A DNA stretch of 10,404 nucleotides from Coprinopsis marcescibilis (lineage: Eukaryota; Basidiomycota; Agaricomycetes; Agaricales; Psathyrellaceae): NCBI GenBank assembly GCA_004369085.1, contig ML210228.1, positions 1 through 10,404 on the forward strand, given 5' to 3'. The notes beneath the pieces are model-generated. The model ran no database searches, was not told the DNA's origin, and worked only from the letters and a program-made list of their open reading frames with translations. Below, piece after piece: positions 1 through 8,067 of the stretch; the first letter of the stretch is position 1; each line of letters begins with the position of its first letter. A program made the translations under genes and the position numbers.

Positions 1-191
1 ACCTGCCAAATATGGGTGTGAGAACTTGAAATTGTGCACAGCATCAGATCGAAGGCGTATCTAGTACATATATTATTTCTGATATTTTACATAATTTCCT
101 TCCCATGCTGTAAAGCATTTATCTCAAAAGTGCAAAACATGCAAACGGTTTTGTTGGCCACTGTACATACTGGTGGCTTGAGTTTGAAATG
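1..191. other. AT-rich stretch, probable 3' flank of the minus-strand gene at 192-935
   Basis: This stretch lies just past the stop codon of the minus-strand reading frame that ends at 192. It is AT-rich and shows no convincing reading frame on either strand. A 3' untranslated or terminator region is the simplest reading, but I see no diagnostic polyadenylation element. Confidence 0.3.
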
Positions 192-935
192 CTACCCTAC
201 AAGTCCCTTTGGCTGTGCTATAATGGACACAAAACTAATGCAAACAACAACGATTCCAATAACAAAGACTCTACTAATAGTACCCTTGACCACTGTTCCC
301 AGGCCAGGGGAAAGCTTAACTTCTGCCATCGTTTTTGCCACCATTTTTGCCTCTCGCCTATCGCTCTTGATGTCTTTCTTTATTGTATTTGTAAAACCTT
401 TCCCTTTCATACATTCAACGGCCCTGTCCACTCCATTGTACTACTGAGTTACCGTCCTTCTGATGCGTTCAACAAGGCTGTCTGCTCCATCATGCTGTCC
501 AGCTCCCAGGGACACCAGAATGAGAACAGCATCGTCCTTCCCATCTCCATCGACAACATCAACAGAGTACCCAACCTCGTGGGCCGACTTGGTCAGCTCG
601 ACGATGTCATTCTTTGGCACAATGTAGAGCTTCGCCTTGAGGATGGCTGAAGCCTCAATGTGCGAAAGGATTAAGTGTCGCCGGTTCAAACTAGGGCTGT
701 TATTCCCTTTTGCAGCCAATAGTCGAGGGGGTCTGGCTTGTTCTTTCAATGCTCGACCCTGGACCATAGTGTGGGAAAGAGATGGGTGCTCTTCATCAGT
801 TGTCGAATTCATGAAGTCGATGACGACGGGCATGGCAGGCTCCGTTTTGACAGTGGTGGGCTCTGTCTTAACAGATCTAGATGCTCTGGCTATACTTATT
901 GGCTTGATGGTCTTGGACAAAGAGAGAGTCGGCAT
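192..935 (-). pseudogene. Tail-anchored membrane protein gene with an in-frame TAG stop
   Basis: One minus-strand frame runs from ATG at 935 to a stop at 192 (247 codons), broken only by TAG at 441-443 (codon 165). The frame stays open on both sides and both parts look protein-like, so the stop seems to interrupt a single gene. The N-terminal half is basic and Ser/Thr/Pro-rich, with two VKTEP repeats near residues 22-33. The middle holds the hydrophilic segment VDVVDGDGKDD. Near the C-terminus lies a basic segment (KSDRREAK), then one hydrophobic helix (VFVIGIVVVCISFVSII, about residues 223-239) and an 8-residue tail, as in tail-anchored proteins. A C-to-T change of CAG (Gln) would produce the TAG. 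An intron over the stop is unlikely because GTAAC...CAG there spans only 29 nt. I do not recognise the family. If the stop is real, the product lacks its anchor. Confidence 0.55.
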
Positions 936-980
936 CCTGGTCGAAAAGAAATTGATTGAAAATCTGACGCACCAGTGTGA

Positions 981-987
981 TTATATA
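981..987 (-). promoter_or_regulatory. TATA-like box upstream of the tail-anchored protein gene
   Basis: On the minus strand this reads TATATAA, 46 nt before the ATG at 935. The spacing is plausible for a fungal TATA box followed by a short leader. The call rests on motif and position only. Confidence 0.35.
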
Positions 988-1224
988 TGGTATCTATGAG
1001 GCCAGTGGTGTGGTGGCAGTGGGGTGTCGAGCCATGGGGTTTCACGACACGACCCAAGGTGGCTGCAGCTTGCGCCACTACTAGATTCCATGCTGACAGT
1101 CTCATCCCATTTCACAAGGTGGCCACCGTTGCACACAGGGTACATCCATATAGATTTCATAGTTACGCATGCGGTGTACAGTGGCAGGCTGACCATTTGG
1201 TTTGATTACATACATGGATATCAT
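988..1224. other. Intergenic stretch without a supported gene
   Basis: It separates the upstream end of the 192-935 gene from the stop codon of the 1225-3496 gene. Open frames exist on the plus strand, but they have no splice-site support, no repeats and no recognisable motif. It probably holds the promoter of the first gene and the 3' flank of the second. Confidence 0.35.
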
Positions 1225-3496
1225 TCACAAAGGTTTTCTGTGTTCAATCCTTTGTTTGTACGCTTCCATAAAAAGTTGATCTCCGTTGTGAGTCCCATCC
1301 TCCATGAGCATCTTGAGAATTGGATCTAACACCTGGTTTAATAAGTGTTCCATAGATGTTCTGATTTATAGATTACTTACCACTGTAAACAAATCACTTG
1401 TGCCGAATTGAGATGGTCAAATTCACAGGAGGGGTCAAAGAGACAAGGTTGGACTGATCAACTTTGGCTGAGTGATCCTTGATTGGCATCCTGCTGCCCA
1501 CCCAGAGAGTGAGTTGCCACTGAAGTAGTGCCAAGTTGTTAGGCTGGTTGTCAGCATAAGGGTAATGGATCTGTTATTCTTCGATTGCGATGGCCTGGGG
1601 AGCTAGGAATGGCCAATAAAATCTGCCCCAGAGCTCGATTTCGCTGCCAGTTGGGGAGTGAAGTGTGTAGTTGAATCTGGGTTGGTTGGTGGCATTGAGC
1701 CATGACCATCTTTGATTGGTGAGTTGTAGGGCGAAGGAAGGTCCGCGGGGGCTAGAGGAACCGTGATTGTCTTCTCAACAACGAAATTGGAGAATTTCTT
1801 CCCCCAGGCGAGACAATGGAGGTTTTGCAGCTGATTCAGGCCTGGGATGTTGACAGTATCTTCTTGGTCTTTGCAGGCATGTTTTAGCTGGGGGGATGAC
1901 ATTGGGATGCTGGGCGGTCGGTGTCTTGGAGACTGAAGATTATGTGATCATCTAAGGGAAAGAATAATGTTACGTAAGCATGGAGAGGGTGAGATAGTGT
2001 ACAAGCATGACCAAATAGAGACCAAGGGGTCCAGGCACCCACAATGAGGAGGGGTACAATGAGGATGGTCTTAACAATATCATTTATTAGAGCACAAAGT
2101 TGTACAAAGTTGTACATTGTTTGTTAGCAGTGCTGTATAGCCACTAGTTTTGATAGCTAGGCATTTGGTGTTGTTGCAAATACTTCTTGGTAGTCTTCTT
2201 AGGCAGTGGTTTTTGTGCCTGCCTGTCTCAGTGGAATTGAGCTTGCGTCCGGTACCTGCATCGAACAAATTGGTTGCACTGGTGAACAACCACGAGACCA
2301 TAGGAACAGTAGATTTCTCACCTTCTCAATTCGTGGGGTATGGTGAAATCAAAGGGCTCTAGAGCTTTCTTTTGTACATCATCTCCACTCTCATATCCAG
2401 CAAGGAACTCCTCATCGTAGAAATCTTGAGGAAGGCCTTTGATGACGAATCGATGGAAACCTTCTGGAATCCTCCTTGGTGGATTCATCTGCTCTGGGTC
2501 TCGGCGAATTGCTGATAGTGCACCACCGGTTTTGCGCTGGCCGTCAGGATGGTGTTGGACAATGTTTATGTCATCGATAAGTTGAAACCAGTCCCGAAGT
2601 TTCCATGAGTGCCATGGGAGATGTGTGATGGTAAATGTCCCATCTTCTTCTGATTCGTCTCCGCTTAAAGCATCAAACAGAATGTAATCTTGGAGCAAAG
2701 TTTGGAATTTCTGGAGCTTGGGATGAGTGGCTCGTTTGCAGGTGTTAAGATACTGTTCATGATGCTGCGTGAAAGTCAGAAGAGTAAGTGGAAGGAGTTT
2801 TTGACTCACCCCTCATCTTTGCCTTTTGTTCGCATGTCGTTTGACTTTGTTGGCTTCTTCCTCAGGACGTGAGTTCACATAGTTGTTGTAGACTGTTTTG
2901 AGGTGTATTGTGTGTTGCATGAATGCTTTGCAGAGATCAGGCTTGTCCGCCATTTGCCAGCCCCAGTCGCCTTCTTCTCGTTGTCCCTTGATTAAGTAAT
3001 CAGCAAGAATGGTGCCTGCTGCCTGGTTCCACATTGTGGCATCGCACTGTTGTTGGAGTGTTAGGCGGGTAGACTTCGCGTACAGCGCCAACTGAAACCT
3101 CTCAATATTTGGGCCATGCTCTGGCCATAGGGTTAGACAATAGCAGGTGACATCGGCCTGGGGTGCGGAGGTGATGTGGACATCATACTTGCGCCTATTG
3201 AGCAATCTTGCGCACTTTGAGCGGATATTGCACTAGATGAATCAATAGTCAGCTTTAGATGCAATGACGATGAGGTTGGTACACACAGAAATGAGTATAA
3301 GCCTTGCTTCCCGTGCCTTTCGCATGAAATCTTTTTTGTTCCCTTTGCCGAACCCAGATGCCTGTGAATTCCCCTTTTTGCCATCTTTAGAACGAACGAA
3401 TGAACCTAAGCAGAAGATTGACGAGATGTGTAGACACATGCATCCCTGGATATAACTAGGTTCCATCAGTGTGAAAATGAGCGGTTGCGACTCCAA
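1225..3496 (-). pseudogene. Damaged multi-exon gene of unrecognised family
   Basis: Several exon remnants lie in order on the minus strand. Exon A (3287-3496, start uncertain) contains the basic, glycine-rich GFGKGNKKDFMRKAREAR. A 54-nt intron (3233-3286, GTGTGT...CTAG, branch-like CTGAC) joins in frame to exon B (2322-3232), which encodes LLNRRKYDVHITSAPQADV, later SGDESEEDG, WFQLIDDINIVQHHPDGQ and GFHRFVIKGLPQDFYDEEF. TGA at 2813-2815 interrupts exon B while the frame stays open beyond it; CGA-to-TGA fits. A donor GTGAG at 2321 ends exon B, with several possible acceptors. Further remnants are 1603-1902 (contains IPGLNQLQNLHCLAWGKKF), 1398-1570 (PYADNQPNNLALLQWQL) and 1225-1360 (MEHLLNQVLDPILKMLMEDG, stop at 1225-1227). 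The last two join in frame only across an unusually short 37-nt intron. Links between 1570 and 2322 are unresolved and may include a frameshift. Function unknown. Confidence 0.5.
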
Positions 3497-3506
3497 TAGA
3501 TTTGTT

Positions 3507-6500
3507 TCATACCATGTTCAAGGCGTTACTCTAATGATGAAAATAATCAAACCAAGTACAAGGCAACCACAAAATAAACACTTACTATAGCGAGAGCATC
3601 TGGATTGGCATTTTGTTCAAAAGTGTTTGACTTTTGTAGACCAATCCTGAAGCCTTGGTCGTCCAACAAGGAGAAATCTGGCAATTCGTCTGGTTCTGTA
3701 TGAGAAGCAAGGTATTGCTTGTACATAAATGACAACATACCATCACCGTCAATTGTGCGCCTCAATGCAGGGATTTGGTCTCCATCATCATTGTCCCCAT
3801 CATCGTTATCAAAGATCGAAAGATCTGGGTGCTCCTCTAGGTTCCCATGAGTAATAGATAATGTAGTACAAGGCATCTCTCTCACCTTCACTTTCCACTT
3901 CTTGCACGGTTGCAGAAGATACAAAGACCAAATTGCCGTATTCTGTGCACTCTTCAAAGACGGAGAAATCTGGAAGTTCATCTACCAGAGTGTGAGGTAA
4001 TATGCCACCATGTCCGAAAAATGTTCACTTACCTTTGCCTTCTTCTTGGACAATTGTAGGGCACACAGAGACCACATCATCATCAGGATCTGTAAGTTCT
4101 GCAAAAACAGAGAGATCCGGAAGTTGATCTGATATTCGGTGTGAGTACTAAGTCAGGAATACTAGAAAAACATGTACTGTCATCGTCTTCGACTGCAAGA
4201 GGGTTTGGAGCAGAGACAATGTTGTTGTTGTTGTCATCATCAAACACAGAGAAAAACTGTTCATCCATGCTATCATCAACTGCCAGAGGATTTGGGGCAG
4301 AGACGATATTGTCACCGTCATCATTGTCGTTGAACATGGAGACAAACTGTTCATGCATGCTATCATCAACCACCAGATGATTTGGAGCAGAGACGATGTC
4401 ATTGTCGTCGTTGTCGTCATCGTTGTTGTCGAAAACGGAGACAAACTGTTCATCCATGCTGTCATCAACTGCCAGAGGATTTGGGGCAGAGACAATATCA
4501 TTGTCGTTGTAGTTGTCATTGAACACAGAGAAAAACTGTTCGTCCATCCTATCATCAACCACCAGAGGATTTGTGGCAGAGATGATATCGTTGCCATCGT
4601 CATTGTTGTCGAACATGGAGACAAACTGTTCATGCATGCTATCAACCGCCAGATGATTTAGGGCAGAGACGATATTGTCATTGTCATCAAACACGGAGAC
4701 AAACTGTTCGTCCATGCTATCATCAACCGCCAGAGGATTTGGGGCAGAGACAATATCGTCGTTGCTGTCATCATCGTCGTCATCGTTGAATACGGAGACA
4801 AACTGTTCATCCATGCTATCATCAACTGCCAGAGGGTTTGGAGCAGAGATGATGTCATCGTTGTCGGTGTCGGCATTGTTGGCGTTGTAGAACATGGAGC
4901 AAAACTGTTCGTCCATCCTATCATCGATTGCCAGAGAGTTTAGGGCAGAGAAGCTGTCAGCATCTTTGTCGTTGTCATTGCCAAGCATTGAGAAATCTGG
5001 ACAGTCTTCTAATTTACTGTTAGAACCATGTATTCAATATCCAGAATGAACATACCATCGTCGACCACTTGAAGGTTTGTAACAGGGATCACATTGCCTT
5101 TGTCTTTTCTGCCAAATATTGAATTTTCTGGCTGCTCTGGATTCTGGTGAGTATTCCGACATGGAATTCAAAGCATCTCGCTCACCGTTGAAAGAGTTTA
5201 CCCATCCCTCAAAGCCTGTATGATTGCATCCATCCTCCACAGTGGCAGGATGTGAAGTGATAGTGTCCACCTCTTCTTTGTGCTCTCCTGAAGTTAAAAT
5301 TGGATCTTCAAAGGGATCCTGAGCTTGCAAGAGGGGCAAAGAATCTGAATGATTTTCTGCTTCATGTGAGATCGAGCCTTACAAAAACAAGTAACCAACC
5401 TGAATCGCCTTCAATAACTGATTGTGAGGGTGTGATGATATCTGCATCCATTTCATCACCGCCATCCATGTCGTTGCTATCTTCATCACGGTAGACACAC
5501 TCTGCAATAGTCTGATCTGCCATTATGCCACTAATTTATATTCACGTGCCACACATAAGAACCAGTAAGAGCTTACCTGATCCTTCCATCATGACAAAAG
5601 GTAACGCAGGGATGACATCCATCTCTACTTCTTTGTTCTTGCTCTTCCCATGGAGTGAGCCGAATGATAGCTGAAAGTCATCAAAAAGGTCGTCGACGGC
5701 TGCTGGTGCCTCTGAGCATTCATCCATGGTGGTTGGGTGCGTAGGGATAACGTCCACTTAGTCGTGCAGGTCTTGGGTGGTATTGTCCGGTCTCAGAGGA
5801 ACGTCATTGAGAACCGAGAGGTCAGGGAATTCATCTATACGCTGTTCAGCATGGTATGACAAGTCCCCATGATAAGAGTCGCTCACCAAAGGTCGAGAGG
5901 TGGTCGATGAAAGCTTGGTTCCTAGAAACGATGTCCTGCTTGTCTTTGGTATCTTCTGTCTGGTTGTCTTGTCACGATAAAGTGTTGCTGAGAACTGAGA
6001 TATCCAGCAGTTCATCTGTAATCCAATAAGAATTGGGGCGTGAGTCTCCATGGTGAAAGTACTCACCAAAATCTGAGAAATTGTTGATAAAACCTTGAGT
6101 GCCACAAACAATGTCCGGTTGGTCTTCCACATCTTGCAGCCTCTCATCTTGTCCTAGATGACTGCGGCTGAAAGGCAAGATATCGGGAAGTTCTTCTGGG
6201 CTGGAATCAACATAACATTGTGCATCTTGCTGATTTGCAAGAATGACATCCTGCTGGTCTTCAAAATCTTCCAGTGGGTCGTCCGGTACTGGTGAAACGG
6301 AGAAATCGGGGGATTCATCTGGACTCTCTTCAGGAGTGGTGTACAAGTCTCCAGGGTGAAATGACTCACCAAAAGCTGGAAAGTCGTCCACAACACCTTG
6401 AGGGCAGGAAACGATGTCCAGCTGGTTGTCGCTATCTTCCATCTCTTTGTCCATTTCCGGTGCAGAACGACCAAAATCCGAAAGGTCAGGAAGTTCTCCA

Positions 6501-7282
6501 CCACTCAGTTCATCTTGTTGTGTGTATCCCTGATTTGCATGAACAACGTCTTGTTGGCCTTCCACATCTTCCACCTTGTCATCAGGCCCAGGTGAAATGC
6601 GGCTTGGAACAGAGAAATCAGGAAGATCCTCTGTACTCCATTCAGTATTGTGTTGAGTATACAGAATAAATGCACTCACCAAAAGTTGATAAATTCTCCA
6701 CAACAGCTCGATTCGCAGGGATAATGTCCAGGTAGTCATTCTCGTCCATCTCTTCCATCTTTCCGTCTGGAACTGGTGAGGAGCGGCATAGAACCGACAG
6801 ATCGGGAAGTTCTCCTGGACTCAGTCAGCATAGTCACGCATAGGTACCAAAGAGCACAAAAAACTCACCGGTGTCCTCTTCTGATGGTGTCCGGAAAGTG
6901 TGGTTTAGTGGGACCTGGTCATACTCCAAGACTGGATGTTGAGTTTGAACTTGTATGGCATTGTTGTCTGCTTCGCTGGTCATCTCGATGTCCTCTGGTA
7001 GTGATGGTATGCCGAATTCGACACTTAGACCTGCAGATATAAGTATTCTCTGTTTTAACAAGGTTTGTTCAATGTACCCTGGATACACTGCCTCCCAATG
7101 TCAGCTGAGGTTAACAGATATCTGCCTGCTGCCGGCTTCAGTCGCTTGACGTCCTTCCATGGTTCATCGGTCACAAGCTCTGAGCCCATGAGCTCCATGT
7201 ACTCTGGTGTCTTGTCATATGTTTCGTCATAGCGTCGCTTCTGGCCGGCCAGCGGCACAGTTGTGAGAGCATCCAATTCCAT
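3507..7282 (-). CDS. 16-exon acidic tandem-repeat protein, interrupted by two in-frame stops
   Basis: Exons in transcript order: 7282-7078, 7030-6869, 6814-6680, 6630-6370, 6318-6067, 6015-5887, 5834-5577, 5516-5400, 5356-5186, 5136-5056, 5008-4178, 4128-4033, 3981-3886, 3836-3741, 3695-3586, 3530-3507. Together they total 3024 nt (1007 aa plus TGA). Introns 1-14 are phase 1 and the last is phase 0; all are GT-AG, 43-60 nt. The N-terminus carries a basic, nuclear-signal-like patch (GQKRRYDETYDKT). Most exons then open with a variant of [DE]ELPDFSVF, pass through Asp/Glu-rich sequence, and end in a D-I/V-V/I-x-x-P or FG| segment. Two stops interrupt the frame: TGA at 5972-5974 (codon 353) and TAA at 5758-5760 (codon 407). 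Sequence after each still matches sister repeats, so they look like mutations in a real frame. The product is probably disordered and highly acidic. Family and function are not recognised. Whether a full protein is made depends on exon skipping or on the gene being dead. Confidence 0.7.
3586..4128 (-). repeat. Tandem exon-intron array, three consecutive 96-nt exons plus a final unit
   Basis: Exons 4033-4128, 3886-3981 and 3741-3836 are each exactly 96 nt (32 codons), phase 1 at both ends. They are separated by introns of 51, 49 and 45 nt. The fourth unit (3586-3695) opens the same way and runs into the C-terminus. Exon 5' ends are spaced 147, 145 and 141 nt apart. Each unit starts with a variant of ELPDFSVF: QLPDLSVF, ELPDFSVF, EHPDLSIF, ELPDFSLL. 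The pattern indicates duplication of a whole exon-plus-intron unit. Confidence 0.75.
4178..5008 (-). repeat. Nine tandem ~26-34 aa acidic repeats inside one intronless exon
   Basis: This 831-nt exon encodes exactly 277 residues, which split into nine units of 32, 34, 33, 26, 30, 30, 33, 30 and 29 aa. The consensus is DEQFVSVF, then a variable Asp/Asn run, then DIVSAPNPLAV, then DDSM. The first unit (EDCPDFSMLGNDND) looks like the intron-bearing exons and links the two repeat styles. Length differences lie mainly in the Asp/Asn run, a GAY/AAY trinucleotide tract. Units 4-6 and 7-9 form the same three-unit series (DEQFVSVF, HEQFVSMF, DEQFFSVF), so a block of three was duplicated. Confidence 0.85.
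5835..6814 (-). repeat. Tandem array of longer exon-intron units
   Basis: Exons 6680-6814, 6370-6630, 6067-6318 and 5887-6015 share one plan: an opening ELPDLS-type motif, an acidic middle, a D-I/V-V/I segment, and an ending of STFG, PAFG, SDFG and STFG immediately before a GTGAG donor. Exons 6370-6630 and 6067-6318 each contain two fused units and resemble each other along their whole length. The introns also resemble each other: those at 6319-6369 and 6016-6066 begin GTGAGT and share TTTCACC followed by TGGAGACT, and the one at 5835-5886 keeps ATGGGGACT at the same place. Exon and intron were therefore copied together. Confidence 0.7.
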
Positions 7283-7295
7283 GGTCCACGCTCAT
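7227..7295 (-). promoter_or_regulatory. Short upstream ORF overlapping the start of the repeat gene
   Basis: An ATG at 7293-7295 lies 13 nt upstream of the chosen start (7280-7282) and out of frame with it. It opens a 22-codon frame that stops at 7227-7229, inside exon 1. A scanning ribosome would meet it first, so it could lower translation of the main frame. Both ATGs have a purine at -3, so initiation at either is possible. The transcription start site is unknown, so the ATG may not be in the mRNA. Confidence 0.35.
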
Positions 7296-7476
7296 TGTGT
7301 CAGTCAATGCTTCTTTAGTACCTTCGGGACCTCTCAGGGCCACTCGTGGCCAGTGGCTTTTGTTGTTGGTCGTGTGACAGTGCCACATTATTTGGTCACG
7401 AAACACTGACCACAGTCATGTGACTGTGGTTTCTTGCCACTGGTGCAGTCACTGCAGATCCTGGCAAAGCTCGAGC
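7283..7476. promoter_or_regulatory. Probable promoter region of the repeat gene, rich in short inverted repeats
   Basis: The region lies upstream of the minus-strand start at 7282 and has no protein-like frame. It contains repeated GTCA/TGAC and CCACTG/CAGTGG words, the small palindrome GGCCACTCGTGGCC around 7337-7350, and a larger inverted repeat at 7409-7430. No TATA box is evident. Its role is inferred from position. Confidence 0.4.
7409..7430. promoter_or_regulatory. Perfect 10-bp inverted repeat with 2-nt spacer
   Basis: ACCACAGTCA and TGACTGTGGT are exact reverse complements separated by TG. The site lies about 127-148 nt upstream of the repeat gene's start codon. Such symmetry suits a dimeric transcription factor, and the TGACT half-sites resemble bZIP-type sites. 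No specific factor can be named. Confidence 0.45.
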
Positions 7477-8019
7477 TCAAGTCAACAGGCCTATAGCGGA
7501 TCCAAACCCCAAATACACAAAGGGAGATGACAAAGGGTGAGACCAGGTATCTGAAGTACATAAGCATCTCATCTTGACTGTCCTAACTAACATCCCCCTC
7601 TCCTCCTCATTTGCCACTTGACCGACCTCGTTCACCCCTTGTGCGCACACAGCAATACCTGGTGTAATGTCTGTTGCCACCATACCTTCTTCTGACCTTT
7701 GGTATGTCTTTTCATCTACTATTAGACGCTGCACCACCTCATGCAACCTTACCACCTCCACAGGGCGTTCTCTGTCAAGCCAGGTGAAGTCTGCCGGGTT
7801 ACACCCAGTCAAGTCATGAAGGTTGTCATGATGTCGCTGCTCCAGGACATCATTCAAAGCGAAGACCAGTTGATCCTCTATTGCTCATGTCTCTTGATGA
7901 ATTCTTGCCCACGCAACACCAAGTTGATCAGCCAGACTGTGCTTGGGGCTCTCATACCCTTGGTTGTGAGTAATGACATTTGCTTGCTATTTCTTCTGGC
8001 TGATTCTAATGCAAACCAT
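7477..8019 (-). pseudogene. Decayed gene of unknown function with two in-frame stops
   Basis: A single minus-strand frame of 181 codons runs from ATG at 8017-8019 to TGA at 7477-7479. It is interrupted by TAG at 7987-7989 and TGA at 7885-7887. Between and after these stops the translation stays protein-like: ANVITHNQGYESPKHSLADQ, then AIEDQLVFALNDVLEQRHHD, LTGCNPADFTWLDRERPVEV and VATDITPG. C-to-T changes of CAG and CGA would explain both stops. No GT-AG intron of normal size removes them cleanly. The C-terminal 25 or so residues look less protein-like, so the true end may be earlier. I do not recognise the family. Its ATG lies 48 nt from the start of the plus-strand gene at 8068, head to head. 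The overlapping plus-strand frame at 7741-8025 is judged a shadow. Confidence 0.5.
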
Positions 8020-8067
8020 GGCTAGTTGGAGCAAGTCTCTTTCATTGCCCTCTACCTTCTCCCAAAC

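Noticed and set aside
34..999. Plus-strand open frames (34-447, 189-650, 637-999)
   Set aside because: They overlap the minus-strand frame that continues through 192-935 and show no splice or motif support.
2765..2809. GTGAGT...CGCAG as an intron that would excuse the stop at 2813
   Set aside because: The TGA at 2813-2815 lies before this donor, so splicing here would not remove it, and the frame is open straight through the segment.
4141..4924. Several open frames on both strands over the acidic repeat exon
   Set aside because: They are other readings of the same GAY/AAY-rich repeat. Only the frame joined to both splice sites gives nine clean units and connects to the neighbouring exons.
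6274..6669. Plus-strand 131-codon open frame
   Set aside because: It is antisense to two repeat exons and their intron; the minus strand has consistent splice sites and repeats.
441..7989. Reassigned genetic code or RNA editing to explain the in-frame stops
   Set aside because: All three stop codons appear both as interruptions and as natural ends, and the TGA, TAG and TAA cases would need different rules. Mutation is simpler.
7741..8025. Plus-strand 94-codon open frame
   Set aside because: The opposite strand has a more protein-like frame over the same bases, and this frame does not join in a supported way to the exon at 8068.
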